DNA from: Entoloma clypeatum
Lineage: Eukaryota > Basidiomycota > Agaricomycetes > Agaricales > Entolomataceae
Assembly (NCBI GenBank): GCA_963565915.1
Contig: OY751489.1
Location: 4,278,001-4,342,000, forward strand
Direction of reading: 5' to 3'
DNA length: 64,000 bases
Positions within the stretch are counted from its first letter, which is position 1. Every line of letters starts with the position of its first letter. A model generated the notes under the pieces. That model saw nothing but the letters and a program-made list of their open reading frames with translations. It made no database searches and had not been told where the DNA came from. A program made the position numbers and the translations under genes. Shown here one piece after another: positions 45,375-57,173 of this stretch.

Positions 45375-45901
45375 ATGCGCAGCAACATCGAACAAGCAGT
45401 CGCAGACGTCATCGCTTCGAACAAAGAAGTCGCCCTCGCCAACGTCTTCGACGCCTACACCCGTATCGCAGGCCTCACGCTCGAGTCTGCCGAGGCCGTT
45501 ATCGCGTTCGAGCGCGCTCTAGACAAACACCCAGACTCGAAGGAGAAGCTCGACTCCGCTTCTTCGCGGTTTGTCGCGGAAGTCCGGAGAGACTATTTGA
45601 GGAAGATTTTCGCTGAGGGCGGGCGGAAACCACCTGCGTGTCCATGCTGCGCGGATCTCGTGCAGCATATGATGAATGGAAATGTCGAGAAGGTGGAGGA
45701 GATGCTGTACTGGCCCGGGAAGGCGGTGGAGGGTATGTTTACCCGTTTTGTCCCGTGTCGTGTTAGAGGGCTTGACGAAATTTTCGGCCAGGTACCCCGA
45801 AGAAGTCGAAGAAGAGACAGCATAAGAAGAAGCGAGCACCTCGCAAAGCTGTGGCGTTCGATCCTTATGGTCCCTCCACCAGCGCTTGTCGGCGCGAATG
45901 A
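45375..45901 (+). CDS. Hypothetical small protein with basic C-terminus
   Basis: Two exons, 45375-45732 and 45792-45901, with a 59-nt GTATGT...CAG intron in phase; 155 residues. The first 100 residues are helical and acidic-mixed with a CPCC cluster; the C-terminus is strongly basic (KKSKKRQHKKKRAPRK), a probable nuclear or nucleolar signal. I do not recognise the family. Codon use is host-like (C- and G-ending), and the ATG follows a short CT-rich 5' region usual for host genes. Without splicing the frame would run on to 46043, but the spliced tail is more protein-like. Confidence 0.7.
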
Positions 45902-46361
45902 GAATCTGGTATGTGCGTTCTTTGAACCTTCGAGGCGACTCTCATCGACCTATGTTATAGGTCTCCGTCTCCATTTATATCCCAACATGTCATTTCAAGC
46001 ATTTCTGGACTCTGCATTTATTTCTTGGCCACATCTCGTATGATTGATTAGTCTTGCCTTCACATTTATCTTCATCTTTAATCCTACTGTACAATATATA
46101 CGACTCTTCTTCCTTCGCTTTTGTATTCATATATTTTGTCAAAGCCGGTATGTATCGTACCCAAATCGATTTCTGAGATATAAGCCACTTGTATTGCACA
46201 TCTCTGGTGGGAGAGGACCGGCATTGTGGTATGGAAATTCTCTGCCATGAAGGAGGAAAGGGACGATAGTAATATTTTAGCAAGGCAGCGTGCCCCCATC
46301 TTGGGATGGGGAAGAGTGACAATTATGATAGCAAGGAAGTACAGTGGGTCTGATATATGTA
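45902..46361. other. Intergenic stretch, no gene supported
   Basis: AT-rich; no domain-bearing ORF. Confidence 0.4.
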
Positions 46362-46664
46362 CTATTGGGCAGATAAAGAACAGACCTTTACAGCCTGAGC
46401 GCTGGCACCTCCAGCACAGCTATCGAGCAGAACTTCTTCAAGTTCTTCAATGGGTGGAAGGCATGATTTGACGGGCTCAAGGCATCGACAGTCATACACA
46501 TGATAGGTTTCTCCCCCATCCTGGCGTCCGTTGAATAAAAAGACCCAATGTTGAGGCTGGTTCTGGGTGTCGTCGTGACCAGTAATTCGAGGACAAGAAG
46601 TTCTAGAGAGAGACGGTAGAATTTTCCCGGCGGAGAACGCGCGTGCTCGAGATTGGTGGGGCAT
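46362..46664 (-). CDS. Hypothetical ORF, 100 codons
   Basis: ATG at 46664 to TAG at 46362. Composition and codon use look coding (WVFLFNGRQDGGETYHVYDC, acidic EELEEVLLDS), with six cysteines, but no family is recognised. A GTCTGT near the 3' end could be a donor to a further exon. Could equally be chance. Confidence 0.35.
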   Translation of the reverse strand: MPHQSRARAFSAGKILPSLSRTSCPRITGHDDTQNQPQHWVFLFNGRQDGGETYHVYDCRCLEPVKSCLPPIEELEEVLLDSCAGGASAQAVKVCSLSAQ

Positions 46665-46797
46665 TGTTGTTTGGATGTGATTTATGCATTATGCTCTATA
46701 ACATGTCGCCAAAGTGCATGTCACTAGGCCGAAGGAAAACCCACGGAAATCAAAAGGAAAGAGGAGGAAAATAATAATAAATTATTGTAAAAAATAA

Positions 46798-47688
46798 ATG
46801 AACGTCAAAATGCTTATGGTGTCAGTTCCTCCTAAGTATCTTCAACTCATGCCGCGTCGAAGTCGAAAGGAGATCGTCTTTCCTCTATTGGACCTCCCAA
46901 CCGAAATCCTCCTCGAGATTCTCAGCATCGCAACTGCTGCCACCCCCGCCACATACCATTCATTCCTCCTCGTCTCCAAACATTTCCTGTCCCTCACCGA
47001 ACAATGCATACAAGCACTCCATATAGTACTCGAAGGAAAAAAGAAGCTCGCTTCTTTCAATTCCATGATCCAAAAACATCCCCATGTTCGAGACCGCGTC
47101 CGATTTCTGTGGATAAGGGGCCCCTCAGGGTTGATGAAGTCCATCCTCAAAGCATGCACACGCATCGAGAGTTTGGCCTGCGACACAAAAACGTTGGCCT
47201 TTCTCTGTTCCACAAAGGTTTTCAACCACACGCGGTGCACCCGATTAACCTTGATCGAAGACGGCCCCGATTGGAGCCACCTCAAAGATTCCCGACACGG
47301 CAAGGTCCTTTCTAAACAACTGAAACGCCTCCAAATCGGAAACCCTTCAGAATTCCCTGCCCTCGCCTTCAGGTCCCTTACCCATATCGCCTTTGACGCC
47401 CCGGTGACCGAAGAACACATAAACACTTGCATCCCCAAATTGCCTATGCTGGAACAAATCGTGGTTGTGGCATCCGCCTGGCATCGTCAGCCAGGCTCGA
47501 CCTCGAATCTTCTCGAAATAGACCCACGGGTCTCGACTTTGGACTGCGGTCAGGCTCCATGGCGCGAGCGGACTGTCTGGAGGAAGGAGGGTAATGCTGG
47601 GTCCAGTCTCTGGGACCAAGCGTTGATTGAGAAGAGGTCAATACTGGTTTTCCGAGATGCATTCAATGCCCTCATGGATGATCATTGA
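46798..47688 (+). CDS. F-box domain protein (intronless)
   Basis: Single exon of 296 codons, if translation begins at 46798; the ATG at 46849 just before PRRSRKEI is also possible. The F-box is FPLLDLPTEILLEILSIA, then YHSFLLVSKHFLSLTE (about residues 28-68), as in Agaricomycete F-box proteins of the LPxEIL type. The remainder has the shape of degenerate leucine-rich segments (RLTLIEDG, LKRLQIGN, LTHIAFDAPVTEEHI, MLEQIVVVAS) typical of these families. It would be a substrate receptor of an SCF ubiquitin ligase; its target is unknown. Lack of introns is unusual beside its neighbours and common for expanded F-box families. Confidence 0.8.
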   Translation: MNVKMLMVSVPPKYLQLMPRRSRKEIVFPLLDLPTEILLEILSIATAATPATYHSFLLVSKHFLSLTEQCIQALHIVLEGKKKLASFNSMIQKHPHVRDRVRFLWIRGPSGLMKSILKACTRIESLACDTKTLAFLCSTKVFNHTRCTRLTLIEDGPDWSHLKDSRHGKVLSKQLKRLQIGNPSEFPALAFRSLTHIAFDAPVTEEHINTCIPKLPMLEQIVVVASAWHRQPGSTSNLLEIDPRVSTLDCGQAPWRERTVWRKEGNAGSSLWDQALIEKRSILVFRDAFNALMDDH

Positions 47689-47753
47689 ACGGATTTCGTT
47701 CATTTCTTCGTGGGTATTATAAACGCATATATCGTTACCTGACGCTAGGAAGG

Positions 47754-48463
47754 CTAACCTCTATTCATGTTAGGCCGTGGGGTTTCCCGTGAATCTCGTT
47801 CATTGAATTCCTTGACGTCATGAAACATGTCTACCGTACATCTCAAATCAACCTCTTTTAATTTCCTCCATGGAGTCGAACAGGTAATGTTGAGTGAAGC
47901 CTGATAGCATGCTTTTGCCATAGTACCTAGCCTGAACATTGATGCGCCGGCCAGTAATGAGCCTTTGGTGACAGTCGTGCACATCAGGACCGGTGGAAAG
48001 AGCACCCGAAGCAGAAAACTCACTTGATGGAAACGTTGGGCAGTTTTCCTCGTATATTCTTGTCGTTTTGATGCTGTTTCAAAACGTACTTTTCGATTGC
48101 TGAGGTCCAAGTGCCGCAGTTTTCGCACGCAGTGACTTTCGGGTCAGGGGTGGGGGCAGCAAAAAGCCTGACATGGCATGGAATCGATAAGTCAATGAAC
48201 ACAAAGTCGAGCAGTTGATGACGTACCCGCGGCGCAAGGAGGCTGATTCATCTCCCTCTGGATTTACCCAACGGGCGGCGATGTTCTCCTCCAAATCACG
48301 GTCCTGGAGAGAGGTGAACAAGAGAAACACGCGTCCTTCGCGAGAGAGTTTGACGAACCGACAATAAATCGCGTTCGTTGAGTCTCCATGGGTTTCCGAC
48401 CACTGGAGTTACGGAGAAGGAGGCCATGGCCAAGAGGGCAACGGAAGCCAGTCCGAGTCTCAT
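47754..48463 (-). CDS. Putative small secreted protein
   Basis: Four exons proposed: 48463-48359, 48303-48227, 48167-48024, 47931-47754; introns 55, 59 and 92 nt, phases consistent; 167 residues. A signal peptide (MRLGLASVALLAMASFSVTP) is clear. The mature part has DRDLEENIAARWVNPEGDES and a CENCGTW motif with further single cysteines. I do not recognise a family; C-x-x-C could be redox-active or structural. A TATAAATA on the minus strand lies about 140 nt upstream. The last exon is the least certain because two other acceptors are possible. Confidence 0.5.
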
Positions 48464-48599
48464 AGCGCAGAAATAGCACCGAGAATAGTTTGATAGCAGG
48501 GGGTGGGTCGAGGGATGACGGTCGCAGTGTACAACACGAACGATTGGTCGAGGCAGTGAGTCCAGCTCTGAGGAAGCGTGGACGTGTACATGTCCTGCT

Positions 48600-48607
48600 T
48601 ATTTATA
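48600..48607 (-). promoter_or_regulatory. TATA element of the putative secreted protein gene
   Basis: TATAAATA on the minus strand about 140 nt before the ATG at 48463. Confidence 0.45.
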
Positions 48608-48785
48608 CCCACACGCATATCACATTTCCCGGTCCTTGAGATGGGATTTTGTGATTGCCGGACATGTGGCCAGGCACTCAACGAATATTGGATATCGTGG
48701 GTCTCACTATTGAATGTCAGTTATCAATACAGGAGGTTCCCCCGGGAGCTGCATAGAAGTAGCCAGATGGGCCTGGATTGCATGA

Positions 48786-51190
48786 TCACGGACATAACTT
48801 TGTCGCAACTTCCTGTACTAGCTTCTTCACATCCCCCTTCGCGACTCCCGCCTCTCCACACCCTTTCTTTGTCAGTTTCCGCTGAAGCACAGTGCGAGCT
48901 TGCAGAACTTCCAACAAGGGCGACATCTGTGTCTCGTAAAATGGAGATAACCGCAGGAAAAACGCCAAAGAAGCAGTTAGGCGATGGACTGTGTAGAGAG
49001 AGAGAATATCGGTCCAGGCTGCATAAAAATAAAAAAAAAGGGGATATAAAGCGCAGACTGACCAACTTCTTCGCTGGCGATCTCCCTATCGAGCGCCTCG
49101 ACAACGGCACTGACGACCTCCACCTCCCAGTCTTCATCTTCCGTTACTACCTCAGGAGAAACATCTCCACGAACCTTCTCTACTCTCCCTTTCTGCAAAA
49201 CCGCAGCGACGTTAAAGGCCAAACTTGCGGCGGCGGTTCTCACTGGTGCATCCGCGTGTAAGAGGCTCGGTATCAGCACTGCCGTCATCGTCTGCTTCGT
49301 ATCGGGGAGAAGTAACTTCTGTGCCAAGGCCGGGGTAGCGAACGCGTTTGAAAGCAGCCGCAAGACAGTCAGTATGTAGTTGCGCGTGCCGGATGTCTCG
49401 GACGACTGTAAAGCTTCCGTCGCTTTCGAGAGGAGGATGTAGATAGGGTCGGAAGTAGAGGTTGGAGACGCCCATGTGCCAACGGAGGGATCAAGAAGTG
49501 CGAGACGCCAGAGATCGACGAGAGGGAATAGGGAAGCAGTGGGGAGTGATGCAGTTATCGCGGAAGTGGCTTGACTCCAAGCTGCAAGCATCGTTTGTGT
49601 GGCTGAGACCGGCTTCAGGGGTGGTGGAGTAGAGAATCGACTCTTGAGGTAGGGCACGGTAAGGCTTCTCAATGTGTGTTTGGCTTGTTCTTTGGACTGG
49701 GTTGTGCTAGGCCAGGTGGTTGTGGAATCAACGAATGAGGACAATTTCGAGAGAACGGCGTCGAGGGAAGGCACTTGGGTAAATAATATAGGATTAAGGG
49801 AAAGGGCCTCAATCGCCGGCAGGGGTATAGACGTGTGCGGATGTGCTGCAATGATGGTTAGGTTGAGACCTGAGTTAGAACCTGATACGAACGTGGAAAT
49901 GCTTGGTACGCCAACATATCTGTTTGGCTCCGCAACTCGGGTGCATTTGCACCCTTCAATTCATCCATCTGTGAGATGTTCAATATCTCCCCCGAAGCGA
50001 AGCATGTCCATACCTTCTTGCCATCCAAGAAGAAGATAAACGTCGGCGTAGCTCGAACCCCCCATTCACTGGCCAAAGTATGGCCCAATCCAACGCCAAT
50101 GTCGATCTTCGCAAAACCCACCCCTGTGCCGTCGGAATTGACGCCTTTCTCCTCAGATAACCTCTCAAACGCAGGCTCGATCATCTTACAAGGGCCGCAA
50201 TTCACGTTGGTGAAAAAGGCAACTGCGGCGCGGTGGGTTCGCAGGAAGGAATGGAAGGAGGCAGGATTGGTGATAACATGGATAGGTGCGCTCAAACTTG
50301 CCTGTGTTGCTGCCGAGGCTGGCGGAGACGACTGTGCCTGGGCAGAGACCGCCTGCAGGAGTGAAGCTGCTATCTGGGAACTCGAAGCTCCGCTCCCGGC
50401 GGCAATCGGGGCAGGTATGGGAGGCGTTGGAACGCCCGGTGAAGGGCGGCGGTACATTGCATCGATCGTCGGACGCAGGGCTGCACCAAATGGCGTGGAC
50501 AGAAAATCTGTCGGAAGATCTGGGAATCACGATCGGAAGTGAGATAATGTCTCCAGGAAGGAACAATGACAAACCCTTGATGAATTCCGGGATTGAATTG
50601 CCAGTCAAAAACCCGACGCAATCGTTTGTGAACGAGTTGCAATTGAAATCTACAGTGTAAAAAATCAATATGGTCGCCAGTATGTGGTGTAGAAGATAGT
50701 TGCCTAAAAGGTGATACTGAGGTCTTTCTCTTCAGAAATGATAAACGATGGAATAGCTGAGGTCGGACTGACTTTATCTGCGGTATAATGGTCCCCCATT
50801 TCCGTCAAGTACTCGTCAAATGTCTCTTCATCTATTGATGTTTCTCCCATATCGAGGACCTGTAATGGAGCTCCATGCTTTCGACCAAAGGCTTCAGCAG
50901 GGCGATCGGCCAGGAAGCTTATCATGCCCTACATACGTGTGATCGTCCCGGCGCAGTCGTGTTTATGCCTTGTCCATAGAATATTTCCTTTCCGAAAACG
51001 ACAACGGAGGTGTGCCTACATAAAGCAGAGGATAAACGAAGAAATGTGTGATGCTTTAGCACTCTACGAAGCAAATCTGGTGATTGACGAACCAAATCCC
51101 GTTTATCTGTCTTCCGGTTAGTTGGAGGGACAACTGGCGCGCCATGCCATTGCTGAGATCGTATACATAGAGCTTCACGGGTGCAGGCAT
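48786..51190 (-). CDS. PPPDE - thioredoxin - PUL domain protein
   Basis: Nine exons: 51190-51093, 51015-50937, 50877-50773, 50716-50704, 50649-50575, 50519-50014, 49968-49893, 49845-49063, 48988-48786; all in phase; 645 residues. Domains: PPPDE/DeSI cysteine isopeptidase (about 1-165: [14 protein letters not shown], the catalytic His in the WHTSVVV exon, the Cys in [11 protein letters not shown]), a low-complexity linker, a thioredoxin fold with [10 protein letters not shown] (C-G-P-C) and ATPTFIFF, then a helical PUL/armadillo region. The PPPDE enzymes cleave SUMO or ubiquitin conjugates; PUL domains bind Cdc48/p97, so a role at Cdc48 in deconjugation is likely. Exon 4 is only 13 nt and is followed by an intron with a GC donor (GCAACT). 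It is divergent from the acyl-CoA ligase with about 270 bp between starts. Confidence 0.93.
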
Positions 51191-51456
51191 CCAGAAAATG
51201 GTGCAAAATTCAGGAGAGGACTTGATAAAATAAACTGGGTGTTGGACGATTGGCAGAAACTTGAAAGACGCGTCATTCATTGTAAAATGCTGGGAAATCA
51301 TTACTATTTTCGGCCTGCACTGCCAACGAGTGATTTCTATCTCACGGGCAGGTCTGAATAACATGCCCAACTTCGTGGTTTTAGTTCTGAAATTTAGACA
51401 TTAACACTCACTACAACGTCTTCACGCTTCTCGCCTTTTTGAATAGACGAGCTCCG

Positions 51457-54289
51457 ATGGTTGTCTACTTGCCTTTCAAGCCTCTTCAAACGAGCATTCC
51501 GGATGATTTGACCGTGCCTCAGTTCATATTTGGATATCGTCATGATTTGCGGCCAGACAGACGGCCAGACACTCCTTGGTTGATTGAGGACGAGACCGGG
51601 CGAAGGATTGGAGGAGCCGAGGTCAGTTCCATTCCTCTCTGTGTTGACACTTCTCAAAGGCCACCACGACTTTAGCTCTATGACCGAACCACAGGGCTGG
51701 CCCACGGGCTGAGATCCCAACTCAGTATTGGTAAGAAACGTTTCCAAAATCAGGCCCAGAACCCCTTCTGACCATTTGCTGCTTGGGCAGGCGAGAATGA
51801 TGTTGGTGCGGCATTTGCTCCCGATACTCGAATCACCATGAACTGACAGAGATTTGCATCCGAAGTCCTGCTCTTTAGTCGAAACCACCTTGGTAAGTGT
51901 TGATTCCTTTTTCGAAATACACTTCTTAAATTCCTTACTGCGTCATCCAGACTATCCGGTCGCAATTTGGGCCGTTCATCGCCTTGGAGGGGTGATTTCG
52001 TAAGTGCATCTTTGTTTTTTTTTTGCCTTGGCCACGGTAAACGGTTCTGAGGACGGTAGTGGCGCCAATCCAGATTTCTCCAGCAGTGAGCTCCTGTCTC
52101 AAATCGAACAAACAGCAGCCTCTGCTGTGATTGTCCACCCGGATTGTTTAGACACAGGTCTTTCAGCGGCTCGCTCTGCGGGTCTGCCTTCCGAAAGAGT
52201 CATCGTCTTCAATACCAAGTCTGCACCTCCCAATCATCTCACTATCGATGATCTGGTGCAATATGGTTTGAGAAACCCGGATCGCACTTTCGTCGAAAGA
52301 AAGCTTGCGGCTGGCGAAGCCAAGACTAAACTTGCTTTCTTAAGCTTTTCATCGGGGACCACAGGGAAACCGAAGGTAAATATCATCCTACTGCTCCGTA
52401 AGTCGTGTGCTAATCAAGGTGAAATCTCAGGCCGTAGCGATCCCCCATTATTCTTTGATTGTGAATGTCATTCAGATGGCTACACATAACAATGTCAATA
52501 AGGATTATTGCGACTCCAAAGACATGCGATACAGGCCCGGGGACGTAGCAATAGGCGGTAAGGTTATGACCTGAACTATGCGACTTCTAACCATTGTTCA
52601 CAGTTCTGCCCTTCTATCGTGAGGATTCTTCGCAGACAAATCGACTGAGCCACTCTGATCATGATTGATATATTTTAGACATTTACGGTCTCGTTATTAA
52701 TGTAAGTAACGTCCCTCAGCTTGGGCCCCGGCTGACGCTTCCGATCTTTTTCAGCTCCATTATGTCCTGTTCTGCGCGGTGAGTTATACGTGAATTATCA
52801 TTGAATATTTCTCATGGTCTTTTACCGCAGATGTCTATAGTTGTCATTCGCAAGTTCGATTTCGTGCAGATGTTGAACAGCATCGTACGCCACCGCATTT
52901 CACATCTTTTGTAAGTTACAAGTCAATCACACACCAGATGCTTACCGTCATTCTTTCCAAGCCTCGTTCCTCCTCAAGTGGTCCTGCTTTGCAAGGTGAG
53001 AAATACGAGGAACCGGAAGAACTATATTTAAGATGACTAGCATCCTGCCGTCAAAAACTTTGATCTCCGTCCATACGTTCGTATGATCATGTGCGGTGCC
53101 GCTCCGTTATCTCACGAGCTCAATCAACAACTCTTCGAACTTTTACCTGACGCACACATCGGACAAGCCTACGGTGCGCTTCCATAGGATATTCGCAGAC
53201 ACAATCCCCTGACCGCTCAACTACATAGGTCTGACGGAGACATGTACAGCGACCCACATGTGGTCCATAGAGAGACAAAGAGGGGTATCCGGCAGTAATA
53301 TATTCTAATTCGTTGCAGGAAACATTTACTGATTCTGTATCGCAGGTGCAGGGCAGCTTCTTCCCGGGATGGCAGCTCGAGTATTCAAGCCCGATGGCAC
53401 ACTCGCTGGCTATGGTGAGGCAGGCGAATTATTCATCAAGACTCCTTCGGCAGCTTTGGGTTACGCGAACAATTCCCAAGCGTAAGTTTATCCATCTCTA
53501 TTGTCAGAAACATGATTCAAGTCTACTCCAGCACGAAAGAGACGTTTATAGACGGGTTGGTCAGATTTCCGTGTATCTCTTGGATATTCTGAGTTTCCTC
53601 GTATAGATGGGTAAGGACGGGCGATGAAGTCAAAGTCGATAAGGAAGGGGAATTTTGGGTGCTCGATCGTTTAAAGGTGCTGGTGATCTCATTCCGGCAC
53701 AAATGCCTCTTCTGAAAGTTCCCGCATCGCAGGAGATTATGAAGGTACCAATTAGAATATCAGAAAAGAACAGTTGGTTGACGGCCGATCGCGTCCGAAA
53801 TTCTGTGTTTCTTTCTCCTTAGGTCAAAGGCTTTCAGGTCGCCCCAGCCGAACTTGAGGGATGCATCTTGGAACACAGAGATGTCTACGCGGCGTGTGTG
53901 ATCGGTATCCCGCATGAGTACAGTGCGTCTTCAACGACCTTCACTGCCTGTCTTGCTGAAGTATTTCCCATCAGGCGGGGAGGTTCCACTCGCATTCGTG
54001 GTATTAAATGCAGATGCCGCTCGTCGTGTGGAAGAGGATCACAATGCCGCCGGAAGCGTCAAGGCGTCTATCGTTAAGGTGGGTTTCGTGCTGTCTAACC
54101 CATGCAACACGAGCTGACTTGCGGCCATAACAGCATGTTGCGGACAACAAGGTGCACTACAAACATCTTGTAGGGGGCGTGGAGTTCATTGACTCCATTC
54201 CCGCTTCCCCGAGCGGAAAATTGCTGCGGCGTGTCCTGCGCGACAAGGCGAAGACGATGAGAAATACCCAGACGAAGGCGAAACTATGA
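51457..54289 (+). CDS. 4-coumarate-CoA ligase-like AMP-dependent acyl-CoA ligase, PTS1-type C-terminus
   Basis: Twenty-one exons, all in phase, 576 residues from ATG 51457 (an ATG at 51439 adds six): 51457-51621, 51676-51730, 51791-51805, 51866-51892, 51951-51999, 52060-52375, 52431-52557, 52604-52618, 52679-52701, 52755-52778, 52831-52910, 52962-52995, 53041-53173, 53229-53294, 53346-53481, 53532-53555, 53607-53676, 53733-53744, 53823-53922, 53975-54078, 54134-54289. Core motifs: SFSSGTTGKPK (P-loop), YGLTETC, GWVRTGDE, DRLKEIMKVKGFQVAPAELE and the catalytic Lys in SPSGKLLRR. It adenylates a carboxylic acid and forms the CoA thioester. The end TKAKL fits a PTS1 signal, so peroxisomal location is likely. 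A TGA at 51844-51846 lies inside an intron. Confidence 0.94.
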
Positions 54290-55051
54290 TATCCAGCTTT
54301 CTATCCACTTCAAGAATTGCGATGAGCGACGGTCGTGTACGATTAATTTGTAAGGGGAACCTCTATCTATTGCTGTGGTAATACCAAAAAAATCCGTATG
54401 GTAATTTGCAGGCAGATTGAGAGCTAGAGCGGCTGGCATCGGTGATAATCCTAAGATGGAATTGACTCGTAGCATATTCCAACTTGAATCTGTGCGGGTA
54501 ACTTGCCCCGTAAAGATATTCGGCTGTCACGGTCGACTATAGACAAAGGCGATTCACCATAGCCCCGCTTAGTATGGTGTGGCATGCCCTGACGCGTTTT
54601 TATTAGTATCATCCTGCCATCCTTCCCCTTCCTTCGCTCATGACCGATCACGGCTGAGCGCCCTCAGTATCTCGATGCTCAGTACTCAGTGTCAGCTGCG
54701 TCGAGCTGAGAGCTCTCGTCGAGAAGTCGGATGCGCAGCCGCTCACCGGAATAAGCAGCGGAGAAGCACAGGCGCCCAAGAAGGTCGGTTCTTGGACTAC
54801 TCAGGTGTGCTGTATTTCTAATGCATTTCTGAGGAGCCCATGAGCGATACTTTAGTCAAGGTAGGTCTTATCCGTTCTACAAGTCGAAGACTACTGACTC
54901 TGTAATTGCTCGTCCATCGTCGTGGTCAAAGTCGGAGAGCAAATTTTGGAACGAACGCTGGTACTGTGGTACAATATATGTCGAATCAGACATGTACTTC
55001 ACACCGACATCACCCATGGCTACTTTTCGCGAAATAGGAGGCCAGGAATGA
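54290..55051. other. Intergenic stretch, no gene supported
   Basis: Only short ORFs. The minus-strand ORF entering from the right is another frame of the F-box gene's C-terminal part. Confidence 0.4.
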
Positions 55052-57070
55052 TCACATTCCCAACCACCACCCGAACGCTGCGTCGGAATCCAGGCACTCA
55101 AAATCAATTCCCCTCCTCTTCGCCATTTCGCCTGCCAACTCGAACTCTTCAGGCGACAGTTTAGTATAAACCTTGATTGACTCCCACCCACGACACCCCG
55201 CCTCCAATGCTTGCGCAAGACTTCCAGGAGTGAGAGACGGGGCATCGGCGATAGCAAGCGTCGCACGTGCGACCCCCTCCGACATCCTCCTTTCTATGGC
55301 CTTCCCTGTGAGAAGATTTCCTCGAAGCTTGATATTCTTCAGGGAAACAAGGCGTGGCATTAGAACGTCAAGCGCATATTCCTAATCTGCGGTCAATCGG
55401 GGTATGTTGGGGGATAGAACCAAATCTTCGAGGGTCGAGGCAACGATCGAAAGAAACGCCAAGAGATCACTATTGACTAGCCCATTGATTTTCAAACCGA
55501 GACGCAGACTTCTAAGGCGGGGCCTCGGCGTTTGGACAAAGTGGAGGAGCTGTGAACCATCGAGTTTGCCGCCGCCGCTCAGGACGAGTTCAAGAATGTT
55601 ACATGTCAGGGGTGGTGACTGCGCGAACGTTCATCAGCATTTCATTTCACAAAGAATAGAGATGGTACGTACGTCTTTAAGGGATCTTCTGCAAGGGAAA
55701 TATTGGATTAATAGAGATGTGCAGGACATGTATTTCGAATGCCTTACCCCCTACGACTGTCCTCTGCCCAAACCGAGATCTCCAGTTTCCTAAGGCGGGG
55801 CCAATTGGAAATGAGGGTCTGGATGTCGCGCATGCTGCATAATTGATGATTTGGGCGGTTTTTGAAATCAGATATTTTCAGGCTCTCCACTTGACGCAGC
55901 CGTGAAAGTGACTGTAAAAATTTCGGAAAAATCTTCCCAAGGATGGAGCCGAGGATGACTTCTTTCACCGACGTCGCCATCGTCAGGATATTTAGCAGCG
56001 CTCGCCAAGATGAGAATATTTTGTCATTCCGCCCGTATTCTTTGTAATAGGACGGCGAAAAGCGTTGTATGAATTGGGCTCGTTCAGGTTTCCGTTCCAA
56101 TGATCGGGCCACTCGAACCGCACTGTTGTTGTGAGCCCCAAAACTCCAGCTATCATCGGGAAGCTTGAAGAAGAGGTCAATAACATGGGACCAAGTTTTG
56201 CAGACTAAAGCCATCGACAGTAGGGCCATGCACCAGCCTTTCTTTCGATCCATCACGACGCATCTCGCGATCCGATGGATGACCTCGCGTGAAATCTGGG
56301 GGAATGGAGGCCGATCTTTTATTAGCGGAAGGACTCTGAGGTTATGAACAGTCACTGTTGGCGAAACTGCCGTGCGCGCCATGTGAGTACCGCACTTGAA
56401 AATTCGCTGAGATGGCGGAGTTGCGTGTGGCCCATGAATCTCCCGGTGATCGATCTGAAGGAAGGCGAATAAGGAATGGGAGCCTTCGGTGCAAGGATGG
56501 ATGCGGTCATATGCGATACGTAGCCCCCTCGGGTCACCACCCTGCGTCAGGTTTAGGGGGAGCAGTCGCGTGAAGGAGTTCGAACTATCCTGCCAAGAAG
56601 GCTGAAGAGGAACGGCGACTAACTCGAATGCCACCGTGCAGAGCTGAGTGGTGCTTTTTTTGGGTGTAGCGGAGGCTTCAATGGCGTTTTTCAAAACCGA
56701 TTCGGTGAATTGCATGGTTCGGTGCTGGTCCTTCAACCGAGTTCTGAGGCAGTCACCGGGCTCAGGTGCCGTCGTTCCCCCCACGGTCGAGTGGAAGCGA
56801 CGAACATGATCCGTCACGTACTTTTGGCAAAGTTAGATCAGGTCGAAATCTGACTCTGAAGGGACTTACGATATGCTTTAGTAGGTCACTTTCTCTGTAT
56901 GCGATTATGAGTCGAATTCCAGCGAAGTCTTTCCAAGTGCCCGCATCCAAAGCTACGGAGACCATGAACAAGTGTTTCCATCCCAGGTAGGACGGGCCAT
57001 TGTGGGTATGGAAACTGGACCAATGCATCGGTCCACTTTGAGGATTCCGAGGGTTGTCGTGCTTAAGCAT
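55052..57070 (-). CDS. F-box/LRR-like protein (paralogue A), interrupted by TAG
   Basis: Exons 57070-56870, 56820-55748, 55688-55673 (16 nt) and 55618 onward, all in phase. An N-terminal domain of about 230 residues (WKHLFMVSVALDAGTW, GLRIAYDRIHPCTEGSHSLF, TVTVHNLRVLP) precedes the F-box (RPPFPQISREVIHRIARCVV, LLSMALVCKTWSHVI) and leucine-rich repeats. A TAG at 55384-55382 stops the frame after 508 residues, but the same frame continues with LRR-like coding for 109 more codons to 55052 (MPRLVSLKNIKLRGN). CAG to TAG would explain it, so the C-terminus is probably truncated. The same N-terminal domain and F-box occur in the gene at 57174-58106. Confidence 0.75.
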
Positions 57071-57173
57071 CTGGTAGTGATCAATGACGGAAGCGGGGGA
57101 AAGGGGCCCTCGCGTCAGCCGCTTATAAACGCCTTTAAGGAGGTCTCAGTATATTAATCATCATCTATATCCA

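Noticed and set aside
51844..51846. In-frame TGA in the acyl-CoA ligase
   Set aside because: It lies in an intron (51806-51865) once the 15-nt and 27-nt exons are recognised; the spliced frame is open.
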